DNA of 64,000 bases from Fodinibius sp. Rm-B-1B1-1 (GCF_038594945.1 NZ_JBCFYD010000001.1:1240001-1304000); one strand, 5' to 3'. Positions 55,741 through 63,916 are shown, counted from the stretch's first letter. Notes: generated from the sequence alone by a model not told the origin. Translations and numbers: made by a program.

Positions 55741-57051
55741 TTAGCCGTCAAAACGTTCGAGGATAATGGCATGTCCCTGACCGCCCGCTGCACATGCAGC
55801 TACAAGCGCCAGTTCGCCATCTTCATGGTGCAATCGGTTAGCGGCCGTAGTGACTATCCGGGCTCCGGTAGCTCCAAAAGGATGGCCCAGTGAAAGAGAT
55901 CCGCCCCAGCAGTTAAATTTTTCCATTGGGATGCTGCCCACTTTTTTATCGCGATCCAAATTTTGTTTAGCAAACGTATCAGAGTTAAGAGCTTTGAGTA
56001 CTGTGAGAATTTGTCCGGCAAAAGCTTCATGAAATTCGAATACATCAATATCTGAAAGCTGTAGTCCCATCATATCCAAAACCTTGGGGGTAGCATAAGC
56101 TGGGCCAAGCAGCAGTTCGTCTTCGGGATCTTGCGCTACATAGGTGTATGCTTTTAATACGGCTTTTGGGGTAAGTCCACGGTTTAAAGCTTCCTGTTTT
56201 TCCATGATGATAGAAGCCGAAGCCCCATCTGTAAAAGATGATGAATTCCCCGCTGTAATCGTACCGTGTGGTTTGATAAAAGCAGGGCTTAGTTTTTCGA
56301 GTTTCTCCATTGAGGTATCTTCACGGAAGGTGTTGTCGTAAGTAATGGCTTCAAAGTCAGGGGGGACAGCAGCAGGTAGTAGCTCGTCATCCAGTAGCCC
56401 CTTGTTGGTAGCCTTTGCCGCCAGTTGGTGTGAGCGCAAGGCGTATTCATCTTGGGCCTCTCTGCTGATGCCAAAACGAGCAGCCATCTTATCACAACTT
56501 TCGCCCATTGTTTCACCAGTAGAAAATTCAGCAATTGCCGGAATTTCGGGCAACAGATCAGACGGTCGTAATCCTTTGAAAAATTTCAGAAAGTCACTTA
56601 GTGACTTATACTTTCGGGCATCAAGCAGCTTTTGTCGAAACTTTTTACGGAAGCGAATAGGGATATCGCTCATCGTTTCGGTACCTCCGGCCAGGATAAT
56701 TTTAGCTTGTCCTGATCGGATGAGTTCTATCGCGCTGGTGATTGCTTGATTGGAAGAAATACAGGCTTGCGTTACCGTATGAGCAGGAACAGAATTTGGA
56801 ATGCCTGCTCCCAACGCTGATTCGCGCGCCACATTACTGGTGTTCACATCTTGAATAACTGTCCCCATAATGACGCGATCCAGATCGTCACTGTTAATTG
56901 GGGCACGACTGATAAGTCCTTCGATAGCCATTCTGCCCAAATCGTAGGACATCAACTTTTTATAGCCCGTGCCAGATCGCTGAAAGGGGATGCGCCCGCC
57001 ATCTATAATTACTGCTTCGTAGGGAGGTTGGTTTTGTGAGTACTCTGCCAT
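55741..57051 (-). CDS. fadI: Acetyl-CoA acyltransferase (3-ketoacyl-CoA thiolase, FadI-like)
   Basis: 436 residues. Catalytic Cys97 in TQACISSNQ, His in FHEAFAGQ, the GHPFGATGAR motif and the second Cys in CAAGGQGHA are in the expected thiolase order. It completes beta-oxidation by cleaving 3-ketoacyl-CoA. The length and partner type match the anaerobic FadI/FadJ pair and the mitochondrial-type thiolases. It is the first gene of the fadIJ pair and starts about 180 nt from tRNA-Val. Confidence 0.92.
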   Translation of the reverse strand: MAEYSQNQPPYEAVIIDGGRIPFQRSGTGYKKLMSYDLGRMAIEGLISRAPINSDDLDRVIMGTVIQDVNTSNVARESALGAGIPNSVPAHTVTQACISSNQAITSAIELIRSGQAKIILAGGTETMSDIPIRFRKKFRQKLLDARKYKSLSDFLKFFKGLRPSDLLPEIPAIAEFSTGETMGESCDKMAARFGISREAQDEYALRSHQLAAKATNKGLLDDELLPAAVPPDFEAITYDNTFREDTSMEKLEKLSPAFIKPHGTITAGNSSSFTDGASASIIMEKQEALNRGLTPKAVLKAYTYVAQDPEDELLLGPAYATPKVLDMMGLQLSDIDVFEFHEAFAGQILTVLKALNSDTFAKQNLDRDKKVGSIPMEKFNCWGGSLSLGHPFGATGARIVTTAANRLHHEDGELALVAACAAGGQGHAIILERFDG

Positions 57052-57184
57052 AATTGAAGGTTTGAAATGAGAACCAACGAGTTATTGATGATTAAGATGA
57101 TTGAATCCGAATTGTAAGTCAAGTATTAACTTAACACTGTTAACTTAATGATAGTTTATGGAAGCCTAATGTTCAATAAAATGT

Positions 57185-57215
57185 TTTGCGAGATAGAAGA
57201 TAATCCGTATATTTG
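57185..57215 (+). promoter_or_regulatory. Bacteroidota-type promoter of tRNA-Val
   Basis: TTTG at 57185-57188, 19-nt spacer, TATATTTG at 57208-57215, an exact match to TTTG-N19-TAnnTTTG. The tRNA begins 14 nt further on. Confidence 0.72.
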
Positions 57216-57229
57216 TGCTCTCTCAAAAT

Positions 57230-57303
57230 GGGCGCTTAACTCAGCGGTTTAGAGTGCTTCCCTTACAAGGAAGAAGTCGCAGGTTCGAATCCTGCAGCGC
57301 CCA
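57230..57303 (+). tRNA. tRNA-Val (anticodon TAC)
   Basis: 74 nt. Acceptor GGGCGCT / AGCGCCC, anticodon stem CTTCC / GGAAG around CTTACAA with anticodon TAC at 57264-57266, T loop TTCGAAT, discriminator A, no encoded CCA. It marks the left edge of the AT-rich accessory segment. Confidence 0.95.
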
Positions 57304-57307
57304 CTCC

Positions 57308-57345
57308 AATCCCTGTAAGTCATTGGCTTGCAGGGATTTATCATT
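57308..57345 (+). terminator. Intrinsic terminator of tRNA-Val
   Basis: 12-bp stem AATCCCTGTAAG / CTTGCAGGGATT (one G-T pair) with a 7-nt loop, followed by TATCATTTTTGG, five nucleotides after the tRNA. Confidence 0.78.
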
Positions 57346-57539
57346 TTTGGTACAAATATTGGTACAAATAAATTTACTATTTGATATTATTTTGTATCAC
57401 CATTTCAATGTTTTTAAAGCTTCTCCAACTCTGCCTAATTAGAGTATGATTAGGTCTTAAAATTATTTTAGCTGTATTTTGTGATATCTGTACACTGATC
57501 CAGCTGACATTCACCATTCTAATTGTTGGGTATGCATTT

Positions 57540-57835
57540 TCCTTAATTTATTAATGGGGTAAAAAGCATTTAGGCAACTAATTTATAGATCTGACATCGT
57601 GCAAAGGTTTTAAAAAATAATTTCAGATATAAACTTAGCTAATTTCGAATTGCTAGACTTTCAATTAATTCTGAAAATATAATATCCCGTTTTAGTTACT
57701 CGCTCCCTTTATTTTAGAATCAGAGTTATCCACAAAGCTGTACAAAACAGGCAAACAGCTTTGTTAATATTGTGTCAAATGTTGTGCCCTATAGTGGATA
57801 ACTTCCGAATTTTGTGGAAAAGTTTTCCACTTTTT
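57540..57835. other. Candidate replication origin (DnaA-box cluster with AT-rich flank)
   Basis: Four DnaA-box-like 9-mers lie within 106 bases: TTATCCACA (57726-57734, plus), TTATCCACT (57793-57801, minus), TTTTCCACA (57813-57821, minus) and TTTTCCACT (57823-57831, plus). The first and third fit TTWTNCACA; the others miss only the last base. A 9-bp inverted repeat (CAAAGCTGT 57733-57741 / ACAGCTTTG 57755-57763) and the palindrome GTGGAAAA-G-TTTTCCAC (57814-57830) lie inside. The 180 bases to the left are very AT-rich, fitting an unwinding element. Gene blocks point away on both sides. No dnaA gene is in the window. It could be chromosomal oriC or the origin of a decayed mobile element. Confidence 0.5.
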
Positions 57836-58006
57836 GACTTGCTCCAAAGTGCCAGTCCCTTATATTTAATTGATGAAGTAATACACCAACCCACAAAGTG
57901 GTATGAGTAGCGTACTCAATAGCTCTAAATTTTTACAAAATTTCTGGTCTCTTTTGCTTCGGTAAGATTAGCAAAGTTTTTATGTTGGAATTGTTGAAAT
58001 AAAGAA

Positions 58007-58032
58007 AGCCGCCCAGCGGTAACTGAGCGGCT
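58007..58032. terminator. Hairpin in the non-coding region
   Basis: AGCCGC / GCGGCT plus an inner CAG / CTG pairing, separated by single mismatched bases. It is flanked by an A-rich tract on the left and ends near a TTGTCTTTTTT stretch on the right, so it may terminate transcripts in either direction. Confidence 0.4.
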
Positions 58033-58064
58033 CAAAACAAATTGTCTTTTTTATCCCTTTTAAG

Positions 58065-58138
58065 GTCGAGGAACTTAGGTGCCCTCGACTTTGACAATCA
58101 GCACCTCACAAGGCGTTTAACCTTAGAGATGGTTTTTT
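58065..58138 (+). ncRNA. Possible structured leader or small RNA with alternative stems
   Basis: GTCGAGG / CCTCGAC (58065-58071 / 58083-58089) and AGGTGC / GCACCT (58077-58082 / 58101-58106) overlap and cannot form together; a short AAGG / CCTT stem and a T6 run (58133-58138) follow. This resembles an attenuator or small RNA upstream of the 48-codon gene, but no family was recognised. Confidence 0.25.
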
Positions 58139-58204
58139 ATCTATAGGCTAATCTAAGTACATCGGCGCTTTGTGTCAACTTTTGAATAAAATATTTGACC
58201 AGTT

Positions 58205-58351
58205 ATGTCAAATGATGATATGAAGCGCCGGAAAGACGGAAAAACACTCATCTTCCGCGCGTGGATTACTCATCCTGATACGGGTGAGCGAATCTATCCT
58301 AAAAATGGGAGAGCATTTCCTATTTGGATAGATAATGATGAGTTAAACTAA
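58205..58351 (+). CDS. Small protein (48 aa), conserved type of unknown function
   Basis: ATG 58205 to TAA 58351. The product is basic at the N-terminus (MSNDDMKRRKDGKTLIFRAW) and ends FPIWIDNDELN. Short proteins with the pattern RRKDGK...IFRA...YPKxGRAFPIWID seem familiar from Bacteroidota-type genomes, but I cannot give a function. No ribosome-binding site was seen. A good intrinsic terminator begins 12 nt after the stop, which supports a real transcript. Confidence 0.55.
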   Translation: MSNDDMKRRKDGKTLIFRAWITHPDTGERIYPKNGRAFPIWIDNDELN

Positions 58352-58362
58352 AATCGTTAATG

Positions 58363-58394
58363 ACCCTGCCGCTGGATGCGGTGGGGTTCTTTTA
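58363..58394 (+). terminator. Intrinsic terminator after the 48-aa gene
   Basis: 10-bp stem ACCCTGCCGC / GCGGTGGGGT (two G-T pairs) with a 5-nt loop, then TCTTTT. Confidence 0.75.
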
Positions 58395-58408
58395 AAACTT
58401 AGATTACT

Positions 58409-58678
58409 ATGAGAATACTTACTTATGATCTCAACAAAGAGAAATCAAATGATGACTATGATGGTTTCTATGAAGTAATAAATTCATATGGCTATGCTAA
58501 GCTATCAGAATCATCTTACGCTTTAAATACAAATCATTCACCAACGCATATATATCAAAAACTTGAACCTTTCATAGATGACAATGATTACGTTCTGGTT
58601 CTAACCCTATCATCTCCTTGGGCCGGCCGTCATACAAATGAGGTTCTTGATTGGTTAAATGAACGTATACCTAATTAG
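58409..58678 (+). CDS. Small protein with Cas2/SinR-like ferredoxin fold (predicted)
   Basis: 89 residues. It begins MRILTYDLNKE, followed by YDGFYEVINSYGYAKLSESSYAL and later NDYVLVLTL. The pattern (beta strand ending YDLNK, helix, WxxLxSTW-like strand, helix, VLVL strand) recalls the SinR/VapD/Cas2-like family of small ferredoxin-fold proteins, some of which are toxins or endoribonucleases. There is no CRISPR array or cas gene here, so it is not part of a CRISPR locus. The assignment rests on pattern memory and is uncertain. Located between terminators at 58363 and 58699, thus probably monocistronic. Confidence 0.55.
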   Translation: MRILTYDLNKEKSNDDYDGFYEVINSYGYAKLSESSYALNTNHSPTHIYQKLEPFIDDNDYVLVLTLSSPWAGRHTNEVLDWLNERIPN

Positions 58679-58698
58679 TTTAATCCTTAAATATTAAT

Positions 58699-58727
58699 TT
58701 CCGTCTGTTGATAGGCGGGAATTTCTT
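58699..58727 (+). terminator. Probable terminator after the 58409-58678 gene
   Basis: Stem TTCCGTCT / AGGCGGGAA with a one-base bulge and a G-T pair, then TTTCTT. Confidence 0.5.
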
Positions 58728-58743
58728 AAAAGTTTTGATCATT

Positions 58744-59667
58744 ATGGACAAACAAGATGATTTCTTACTCCCAAATTCTCATATAAAAAAAATGGTCCAA
58801 ATCGCCGAAGAGCAGATCTCGGGTTTAGGCCTAAATATGAATCAAATCTTACAAAAGGAGCTGGAACAATTTAGGAAATTAACTGAACTGGATATTCATG
58901 TACCAGCCAAAGAGATGGCATCAGCTGCACAAATAATTAATGATGTTAATGAGATTACTAATTTCACTGTTAGCCATGATTTAGTTAGTAATCTCATCAA
59001 GCATCAGCGTGAACTATCAAATCAGATTGGCGCTATATTTCAAAATAATTCAGCATTGATGCGGATAACTCATAATACTGCTATCCAACAATCCGCTGCT
59101 GCAATATCAGAGATTCAAAACCTTCCCTTTAGAGAGATCTTAGAACATGATATTGATAATTTATCACAAAATAAGCCTGATATTGATGATCAGTTTCTTT
59201 CCAAGCTATTGGCCTATTTAAAGGATAAAGCCAGTAATCTTCCTAAAGGAGAAATTTCTAAAGTAGGAGTATTAAATCTGGCGTTTCAAATAATTAATTG
59301 TTACCTCCTTATTGTTGGCTTACATCAAGCTGAGCAATCTTCTAAACAAGCTCAACAAGGAAAAGAAAGGATAGTTGAAGCTAATGAGGAAACTCGAAAA
59401 AGTATTGATGAGTTTGCCGATAAATTAACTCCACTAATTGAAGATCTATCTGAACAAGATGAAAAATCTGAAATAGTTGAGGTTAAAAGAGAATGCCCAA
59501 TTAGAGCCAAACCAACTGCAGCATCAGATACATTGCTTCGTGCCTTTAAAGGAAAAAGTTTTGAAATTGTTGAAAGTTTTAAGAGGTGGTACCAAGTAAA
59601 GTATTTTAATCCGGCAGACTCCACTATAAGAACGGGATTTATTTATAAGGGACATGTTCAATACTAG
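58744..59667 (+). CDS. Unknown protein with C-terminal SH3-like domain
   Basis: 307 residues from ATG 58744; twelve more codons back to a TTG at 58708 lie inside the terminator hairpin and are unlikely. Residues 1-170 are helical without a signal peptide. A hydrophobic segment at about 190-208 (VLNLAFQIINCYLLIVGLH) may span or touch the membrane. A charged helix (about 210-245) leads to an SH3b-like domain at about 248-307 (VKRECPIRAKPTAASDTLLRAFKGKSFEIVESF). Such SH3 domains bind peptidoglycan or proteins. No family was recognised. It is followed by a membrane-anchored protein gene 67 nt away. Confidence 0.6.
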   Translation: MDKQDDFLLPNSHIKKMVQIAEEQISGLGLNMNQILQKELEQFRKLTELDIHVPAKEMASAAQIINDVNEITNFTVSHDLVSNLIKHQRELSNQIGAIFQNNSALMRITHNTAIQQSAAAISEIQNLPFREILEHDIDNLSQNKPDIDDQFLSKLLAYLKDKASNLPKGEISKVGVLNLAFQIINCYLLIVGLHQAEQSSKQAQQGKERIVEANEETRKSIDEFADKLTPLIEDLSEQDEKSEIVEVKRECPIRAKPTAASDTLLRAFKGKSFEIVESFKRWYQVKYFNPADSTIRTGFIYKGHVQY

Positions 59668-59734
59668 CTCACGTGTTTTGCCAGTATAAACTCCTTATAT
59701 TTCGTGCCAACATAAATTAGTCATAAAACTTACT

Positions 59735-60205
59735 ATGAGTACTAACGGCCATATATTTACTCTTCAAAAGCCTAAAAGCCCAAAGTTAGATCAAATCGAG
59801 AAAGGTTTTAATGATTTAATGGTGTTAGCAAAAGAGCTTGGTGAAATTAGAAATGAGTTAAATAGGTATAGTTCATTAACTATAGATAGTGAGACTAATA
59901 AAAGGTTTCGAGATAAGCTTAGAGAGTTTGAAGCAAAAATGGCTAAATGGAGAAGTGTGGCAAATGACCTATATGGGAAGCCGGATAATATTAAATTTGA
60001 AAAAGCAACTGCAGGAGAGATATCTACTTCGGTTATTCATTTTATGAATGCCATATTTATGATGATGAATGAGGTTAATTATGTGTACACTACTGAAAAA
60101 GAGGAGTATTGGAAAGTTATCAGTCGCGTTAAGGATCGAAAAGCTATAACTTTGGGTGCACTTTCAATGGCTGTGGCTATATTATCAATTGCATTGCAAT
60201 TGTAA
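59735..60205 (+). CDS. Unknown helical protein with C-terminal membrane anchor
   Basis: 156 residues. A helical, charged body (about 15-135, with EIRNELNRYSSL and KFRDKLREFEAKMAKW-like heptads) and one C-terminal hydrophobic segment (ITLGALSMAVAILSIALQL), so it is probably a tail-anchored membrane protein. No family was recognised. It sits just downstream of the SH3-like gene, which has the same helix-plus-membrane character, so the two may work together. Confidence 0.55.
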   Translation: MSTNGHIFTLQKPKSPKLDQIEKGFNDLMVLAKELGEIRNELNRYSSLTIDSETNKRFRDKLREFEAKMAKWRSVANDLYGKPDNIKFEKATAGEISTSVIHFMNAIFMMMNEVNYVYTTEKEEYWKVISRVKDRKAITLGALSMAVAILSIALQL

Positions 60206-60229
60206 CTGTTTATTAAATGGAGGCTTAGT

Positions 60230-60337
60230 ATGTCATATAGTAACCCAAAAGATGTATTTATGATTGAGAAAGATAGGACTGATAAGTTTTTCTCTTTTGT
60301 CTTTACTTCATTCAGGACTGCTTATTACTTTAATTGA
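60230..60337 (+). CDS. Possible very small ORF (35 aa)
   Basis: ATG 60230 with GGAGG at 60219-60223, 6 nt upstream. The product, MSYSNPKDVFMIEKDRTDKF onward, is not recognised. Only the good ribosome-binding site supports it. Confidence 0.3.
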   Translation: MSYSNPKDVFMIEKDRTDKFFSFVFTSFRTAYYFN

Positions 60338-60380
60338 TGAGCTATTAAGTTTTACTTAATACTTAAGGAGATATATGATG

Positions 60381-60656
60381 CTATTTACTAAATATCTTTT
60401 GAAATTTCTTCTCTAACATAGTTACCTCACCCTCAGTCATCGCTTTAAATTCTTTAGTATGAACACGTTTGGATAACGTGCCATCATTTTGACGTAAGAA
60501 GCCAATTAGGTTTTCCATATCCTTATCCGGCATATCGAAATGCTCAGAAACAAAGGTTCTCATCTTGTCATATCGCTCCAAGTATAGAACTTCTTCCGGG
60601 AGAGTAGTTATATCTGGCTTCTTTATAATTAGAAAATAATTAGCTGGCCAAATTAA
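60381..60656 (-). pseudogene. C-terminal remnant of a Fic-family protein gene
   Basis: 91 open codons with no plausible start for a whole gene; a stop (60657-60659) sits in front. The translation ...KKPDITTLPEEVLYLERYDKM...FVSEHFDMPD...LIGFLRQNDGTLSKRVHTKEFKAMTEGEVTMLEK matches the C-terminal end of Fic (filamentation induced by cAMP) proteins as I remember it, where it follows the AMPylation core. The HPFxDGNGR catalytic part is absent from the surrounding sequence. A short protein could still be made from TTG 60581 (66 aa), but a truncated relic is more likely. It marks past turnover in this accessory segment. Confidence 0.55.
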
Positions 60657-60997
60657 TTATAGATGGTCAAATGAGAGACGATAGTAATAAATACACTTTT
60701 ATGTAGAGTGACATTAAGTATTCTCCTCGGTTCTTAAATTGAGCAATTGAGATCAAATTAAAGAAAGTTAAACTAATTATTATAGTTTCCTTGGAGCGTT
60801 TAAGTGGACTATTAGATTGATTTATATGTCATGCCTTGGCCCTGAAAAGCTATATTGGTCGAGTTAAATTTCTATTTTAAAGTTTTGCAAAACGACTATC
60901 ACTTTTTATAGATGATAAATGAGTTTCTTTAACGTAGAATAATCTAAAGTCTGTTCTACAATAATGATAAAGCAGGTATATTAATTTTGACAGTATT
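60657..60997. other. Non-coding stretch before the AraC gene
   Basis: About 340 AT-rich bases with no recognisable ORF or repeat; it probably contains the promoter of the AraC regulator. Confidence 0.35.
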
Positions 60998-61915
60998 ATG
61001 GGAAAAGGACAGAATAAAAAAACTGAAATTGATTACATATCCCGTATCAATGCTGTGTTCGATTATATTGAAAAGAATTTAGACCGGGATCTTTCACTTG
61101 ATGAACTGGCGGAGGTTTCATGTTTTTCGAAATATCATTTCTCCCGAATATTCACTGGAACTGTTGGTGAAACTCCATTTGAATTTATCCGAAGAGTACG
61201 GTTGGAAAAAGCTGTTTCAATGCTACGGTTTCACCGCCATAAAACAGTTACCGAAATAGCCATGGATTGTGGTTATAGTGATTTGGCCGTCTTTTCCAGA
61301 ACTTTCACTGAGTTTTTTGGCAACTCTCCCACAAAAGTTCGGGAAAACGGTTTTAAAAAGAGCAATATAGATCAAGAAATAGATGCTCATAACATGCAAT
61401 TTGAGAGAGAGTTAAACAAGAATAAGAATCTGGAACAGTTACAAAGGGCAGAGGTACTGCATTTGTCAGAACAAACCGTGGCTTATATTCGATACTCTGG
61501 TCTCTATAAAAAAAAGAGATACCTGTATGAGGAGTATTTTAATGAACTACTATCTTGGGGGAACCAACAAGAACTGGTAACTCCCCAAGATGCTTCACTC
61601 ATGGCAATATACCATGATGCCCCTTGTGTTACGGGAGAAAGTAAGCTGAGAATTAGTTTTGGTCTGCCAGTTCCTGCTGATATCACGACAAGTGGTGAGA
61701 TTGGGAAAATGAACCTTCCGAAAGGTCTGTTTTTAAAGGCACGATTTCTTATAGCACCTAAAAACATTTCCGTTGCTTGGAAATGGGTTTACGAATACTG
61801 GTTCCCAAGAAGTGGTTATAGACAAGCAGATGGGCTTCCGTTCGAAGTATATTCCAACTTTTCTGAAAACGAAGAAACATCTGTAGAGATTCATGTGCCT
61901 CTGACCTCTTTGTGA
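60998..61915 (+). CDS. AraC-family regulator with GyrI-like ligand domain
   Basis: 305 residues. The N-terminal half is an AraC/XylS double helix-turn-helix (LDELAEVSCFSKYHFSRIF and VTEIAMDCGYSDLAVFSRTFTEFFGNSPTKVR), and residues about 145-305 match the GyrI-like/AraC_E_bind effector domain found in Rob- and BmrR-related regulators of drug response. With the DNA-binding part first, it resembles the MarA/Rob branch. It lies 12 nt before a hydrolase gene on the same strand, which it may control. The ligand is unknown. Confidence 0.85.
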   Translation: MGKGQNKKTEIDYISRINAVFDYIEKNLDRDLSLDELAEVSCFSKYHFSRIFTGTVGETPFEFIRRVRLEKAVSMLRFHRHKTVTEIAMDCGYSDLAVFSRTFTEFFGNSPTKVRENGFKKSNIDQEIDAHNMQFERELNKNKNLEQLQRAEVLHLSEQTVAYIRYSGLYKKKRYLYEEYFNELLSWGNQQELVTPQDASLMAIYHDAPCVTGESKLRISFGLPVPADITTSGEIGKMNLPKGLFLKARFLIAPKNISVAWKWVYEYWFPRSGYRQADGLPFEVYSNFSENEETSVEIHVPLTSL

Positions 61916-61927
61916 AGTTCTTAAAGT

Positions 61928-62896
61928 ATGGGAAATATTATTATGCGAACTAATCAGCTATCTATAAAATCGAGACGGTTAAGTGAAATATTTCAAGGGA
62001 TTTTAGAAATGCCCAGATTACAGATCCTTAAAATGTCAGGTATTAGCTTGATGCTTACATTTGCTACAAGTTTTTTCTCAAAGGTGTTACATGCTCAGCC
62101 CAACAAGGGCCATGTTTCTGTAAATGAGGTTAACTACTATTACGAAATTCATGGTGAGGGAAAGCCCTTATTATTGTTGCATGGTGGTGTAGGTTCCTTT
62201 GAAATGTTCAGGCCAATTTTGTCGCAGCTATCAAAGGAACGACAAGTAATTGGGGTAGACTTGCACGGTCACGGTCGTACTGCGCTTGGAGATCGAGATA
62301 TAAATATGAAGGATATGGGTGATGATATGGCTACCCTGTTGAGTGAACTGGGTTATAAGAAACCCGTTGATGTTATGGGATATTCTTTGGGAGGCGGAGT
62401 GGCACTTCGTACAGCAATTCAACACCCCAAGAGTGTTAACCGGTTGGTGGTCGTTTCTTCAGGTTTTACAAATGATGCTTTTTTTCCAGAAATACAAAAG
62501 CAGCAAAAGATGATGGGGGCGGGGATGGTTGATGCTATGAGGGGCACCCAAATGTATGAATCCTATCAGGAAATTGCGCCAAAACCAGATGATTTCCCGA
62601 AACTACTGGATCAAATGGGGGCTTTAATGCGCAAGAGCTATGACTGGTCGGATGAGATAAAATCACTCAAGTTACCTGTAATGTTGGTATATGGGGATAG
62701 TGATATGTTTCGGCTGGAATATATGATCAATTTTTATAAGCTATTAGGTGGGGGACAACGTGATGCTGGCTGGAAGGGGCAGTATATGTCAAAAAATCGT
62801 TTAGCTATTCTCCCTGGCCGAACGCATTACAATATTTTTAAAGCTCCTGAATTAGTACGTACTGTGTTGCCATTTCTCAATGGTGCTTGGGAGTAA
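61928..62896 (+). CDS. Alpha/beta hydrolase, probably exported
   Basis: 322 residues as drawn; a shorter start (Met24 or Met37) is possible. A hydrophobic stretch at about 35-52 ending VLHAQ looks like a signal peptide after a long leader. LLHGGVGS gives the oxyanion region, GYSLGGG the nucleophile Ser153, YGDSDMF the acid and GRTHYNIF the His. It is located 12 nt after the AraC-family gene, suggesting that the pair is coexpressed. Substrate unknown. Confidence 0.78.
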   Translation: MGNIIMRTNQLSIKSRRLSEIFQGILEMPRLQILKMSGISLMLTFATSFFSKVLHAQPNKGHVSVNEVNYYYEIHGEGKPLLLLHGGVGSFEMFRPILSQLSKERQVIGVDLHGHGRTALGDRDINMKDMGDDMATLLSELGYKKPVDVMGYSLGGGVALRTAIQHPKSVNRLVVVSSGFTNDAFFPEIQKQQKMMGAGMVDAMRGTQMYESYQEIAPKPDDFPKLLDQMGALMRKSYDWSDEIKSLKLPVMLVYGDSDMFRLEYMINFYKLLGGGQRDAGWKGQYMSKNRLAILPGRTHYNIFKAPELVRTVLPFLNGAWE

Positions 62897-63021
62897 GGAT
62901 ATCAGCCTATGTTTAGCCTTTGAGTTAAGTTGAGCAGATAGGTCCATTGTGAATAGAATATAACAGGCGGACCTGTCTGTTCTTTATTACAAAATGAGCC
63001 GACACAAAGTAGCTCTTCCTA

Positions 63022-63690
63022 TCAAAAAATGATATGAAAAGCTGAAAAGCGAATAGCTTGGAAGTAAGCATTTATAATTGGATATCCTGCTTCTTGAAGT
63101 AAGGAATCAAGCTCACCTCTATCCAAGGGAAAGAAGTCATTAGATAATCTATTAAGAATTTTTTTATTCTTTTCTTCAGGAAGACCTAATAAATGGCTTG
63201 CCTGGGCTTGAGCTAATCGATCATTCTCAGATATAGGTTTCATCAAATCGGCAATAAAAAGGTCTCCGTTAGATACCAAATGAGAGCGGATGGAGGATAA
63301 CAGCTCCTTCTTTTCTGATAAATTAGAGATAAAGTGCATAACAAAAAAGCATAGAGCAGCATCAAATTTATGGCCATTTTCAAAGCTTGATATTGTCCCG
63401 TGATGAAAATTCACACGTTGTTCAATTCCTTCTTCACGAAATTTTGATTGAGCAATGTCAAGCATATCCTTTGCTGGGTCAAGGGCTGTGAAGGCCCATT
63501 GATCGTTTACTTTTGAGAGATTAAGAATTTCATTACCTGTGCCAGCTCCGATAACCAAAATATTAGCCTCTTCGGGAAGCAATAATTTTAATTTGGCGGC
63601 TGTAAGGTTATATAATAATTCATATCCAGGAATAAGTTTGGTAATTCGCTGATCATAGGTTTGTGATCCTTTTCCCTTAAAACGACTCAT
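63022..63690 (-). CDS. Class I SAM-dependent methyltransferase
   Basis: 222 residues. Motif I is VIGAGTGNEIL, followed by the acidic ALDPAKDML that holds the ribose of SAM, and FDAALCFFVMHF as the post-motif region. The sequence is of the Methyltransf_12/25 kind; the substrate cannot be inferred. It converges on the hydrolase gene and is the last gene of the window. Confidence 0.82.
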   Translation of the reverse strand: MSRFKGKGSQTYDQRITKLIPGYELLYNLTAAKLKLLLPEEANILVIGAGTGNEILNLSKVNDQWAFTALDPAKDMLDIAQSKFREEGIEQRVNFHHGTISSFENGHKFDAALCFFVMHFISNLSEKKELLSSIRSHLVSNGDLFIADLMKPISENDRLAQAQASHLLGLPEEKNKKILNRLSNDFFPLDRGELDSLLQEAGYPIINAYFQAIRFSAFHIIF

Positions 63691-63916
63691 AGAATTTTTT
63701 TGGCTTTATGATTTTAAAGGTTTATACCCAATTAGCATACAGATTTCTTTTTATTTTCTTAAGGAGAAAACGGGGAGTATTTAGACCAAGAACGGTACAA
63801 TTATTCTAAGTATAGGTATTGGCAAGTAGAAGAAAATGAGTGTTAGTTATATTTCCTGAAATAGTGAAAAACTCAAAACATATATTTTGTAGCCGTTCAA
63901 AAATAGGTACTTGTAG
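63691..63916. other. Non-coding stretch upstream of the methyltransferase gene
   Basis: About 225 bases with no recognised gene, RNA or promoter; AT-rich. Confidence 0.35.

Larger units (their letters stand above)
57304..58204. other. Long non-coding region downstream of tRNA-Val
   Basis: About 900 bases without a supported gene, the longest such stretch in the window. It holds the tRNA terminator (57308-57345), an AT-rich zone (about 57540-57720), the candidate origin (57720-57835) and hairpins at 58007-58032 and 58065-58106. At about 57349-57371 a direct repeat of TTGGTACAAAT is seen, possibly a relic of an integration site. Confidence 0.6.

Noticed and set aside
57215..57442. ORF across tRNA-Val
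   Set aside because: It runs through the tRNA and its terminator, and its product has no plausible domain; it is a chance frame.
58409..58678. cas2 gene of a CRISPR-Cas locus
   Set aside because: Only the fold is Cas2-like; there is no cas1, no effector and no repeat array in the window.
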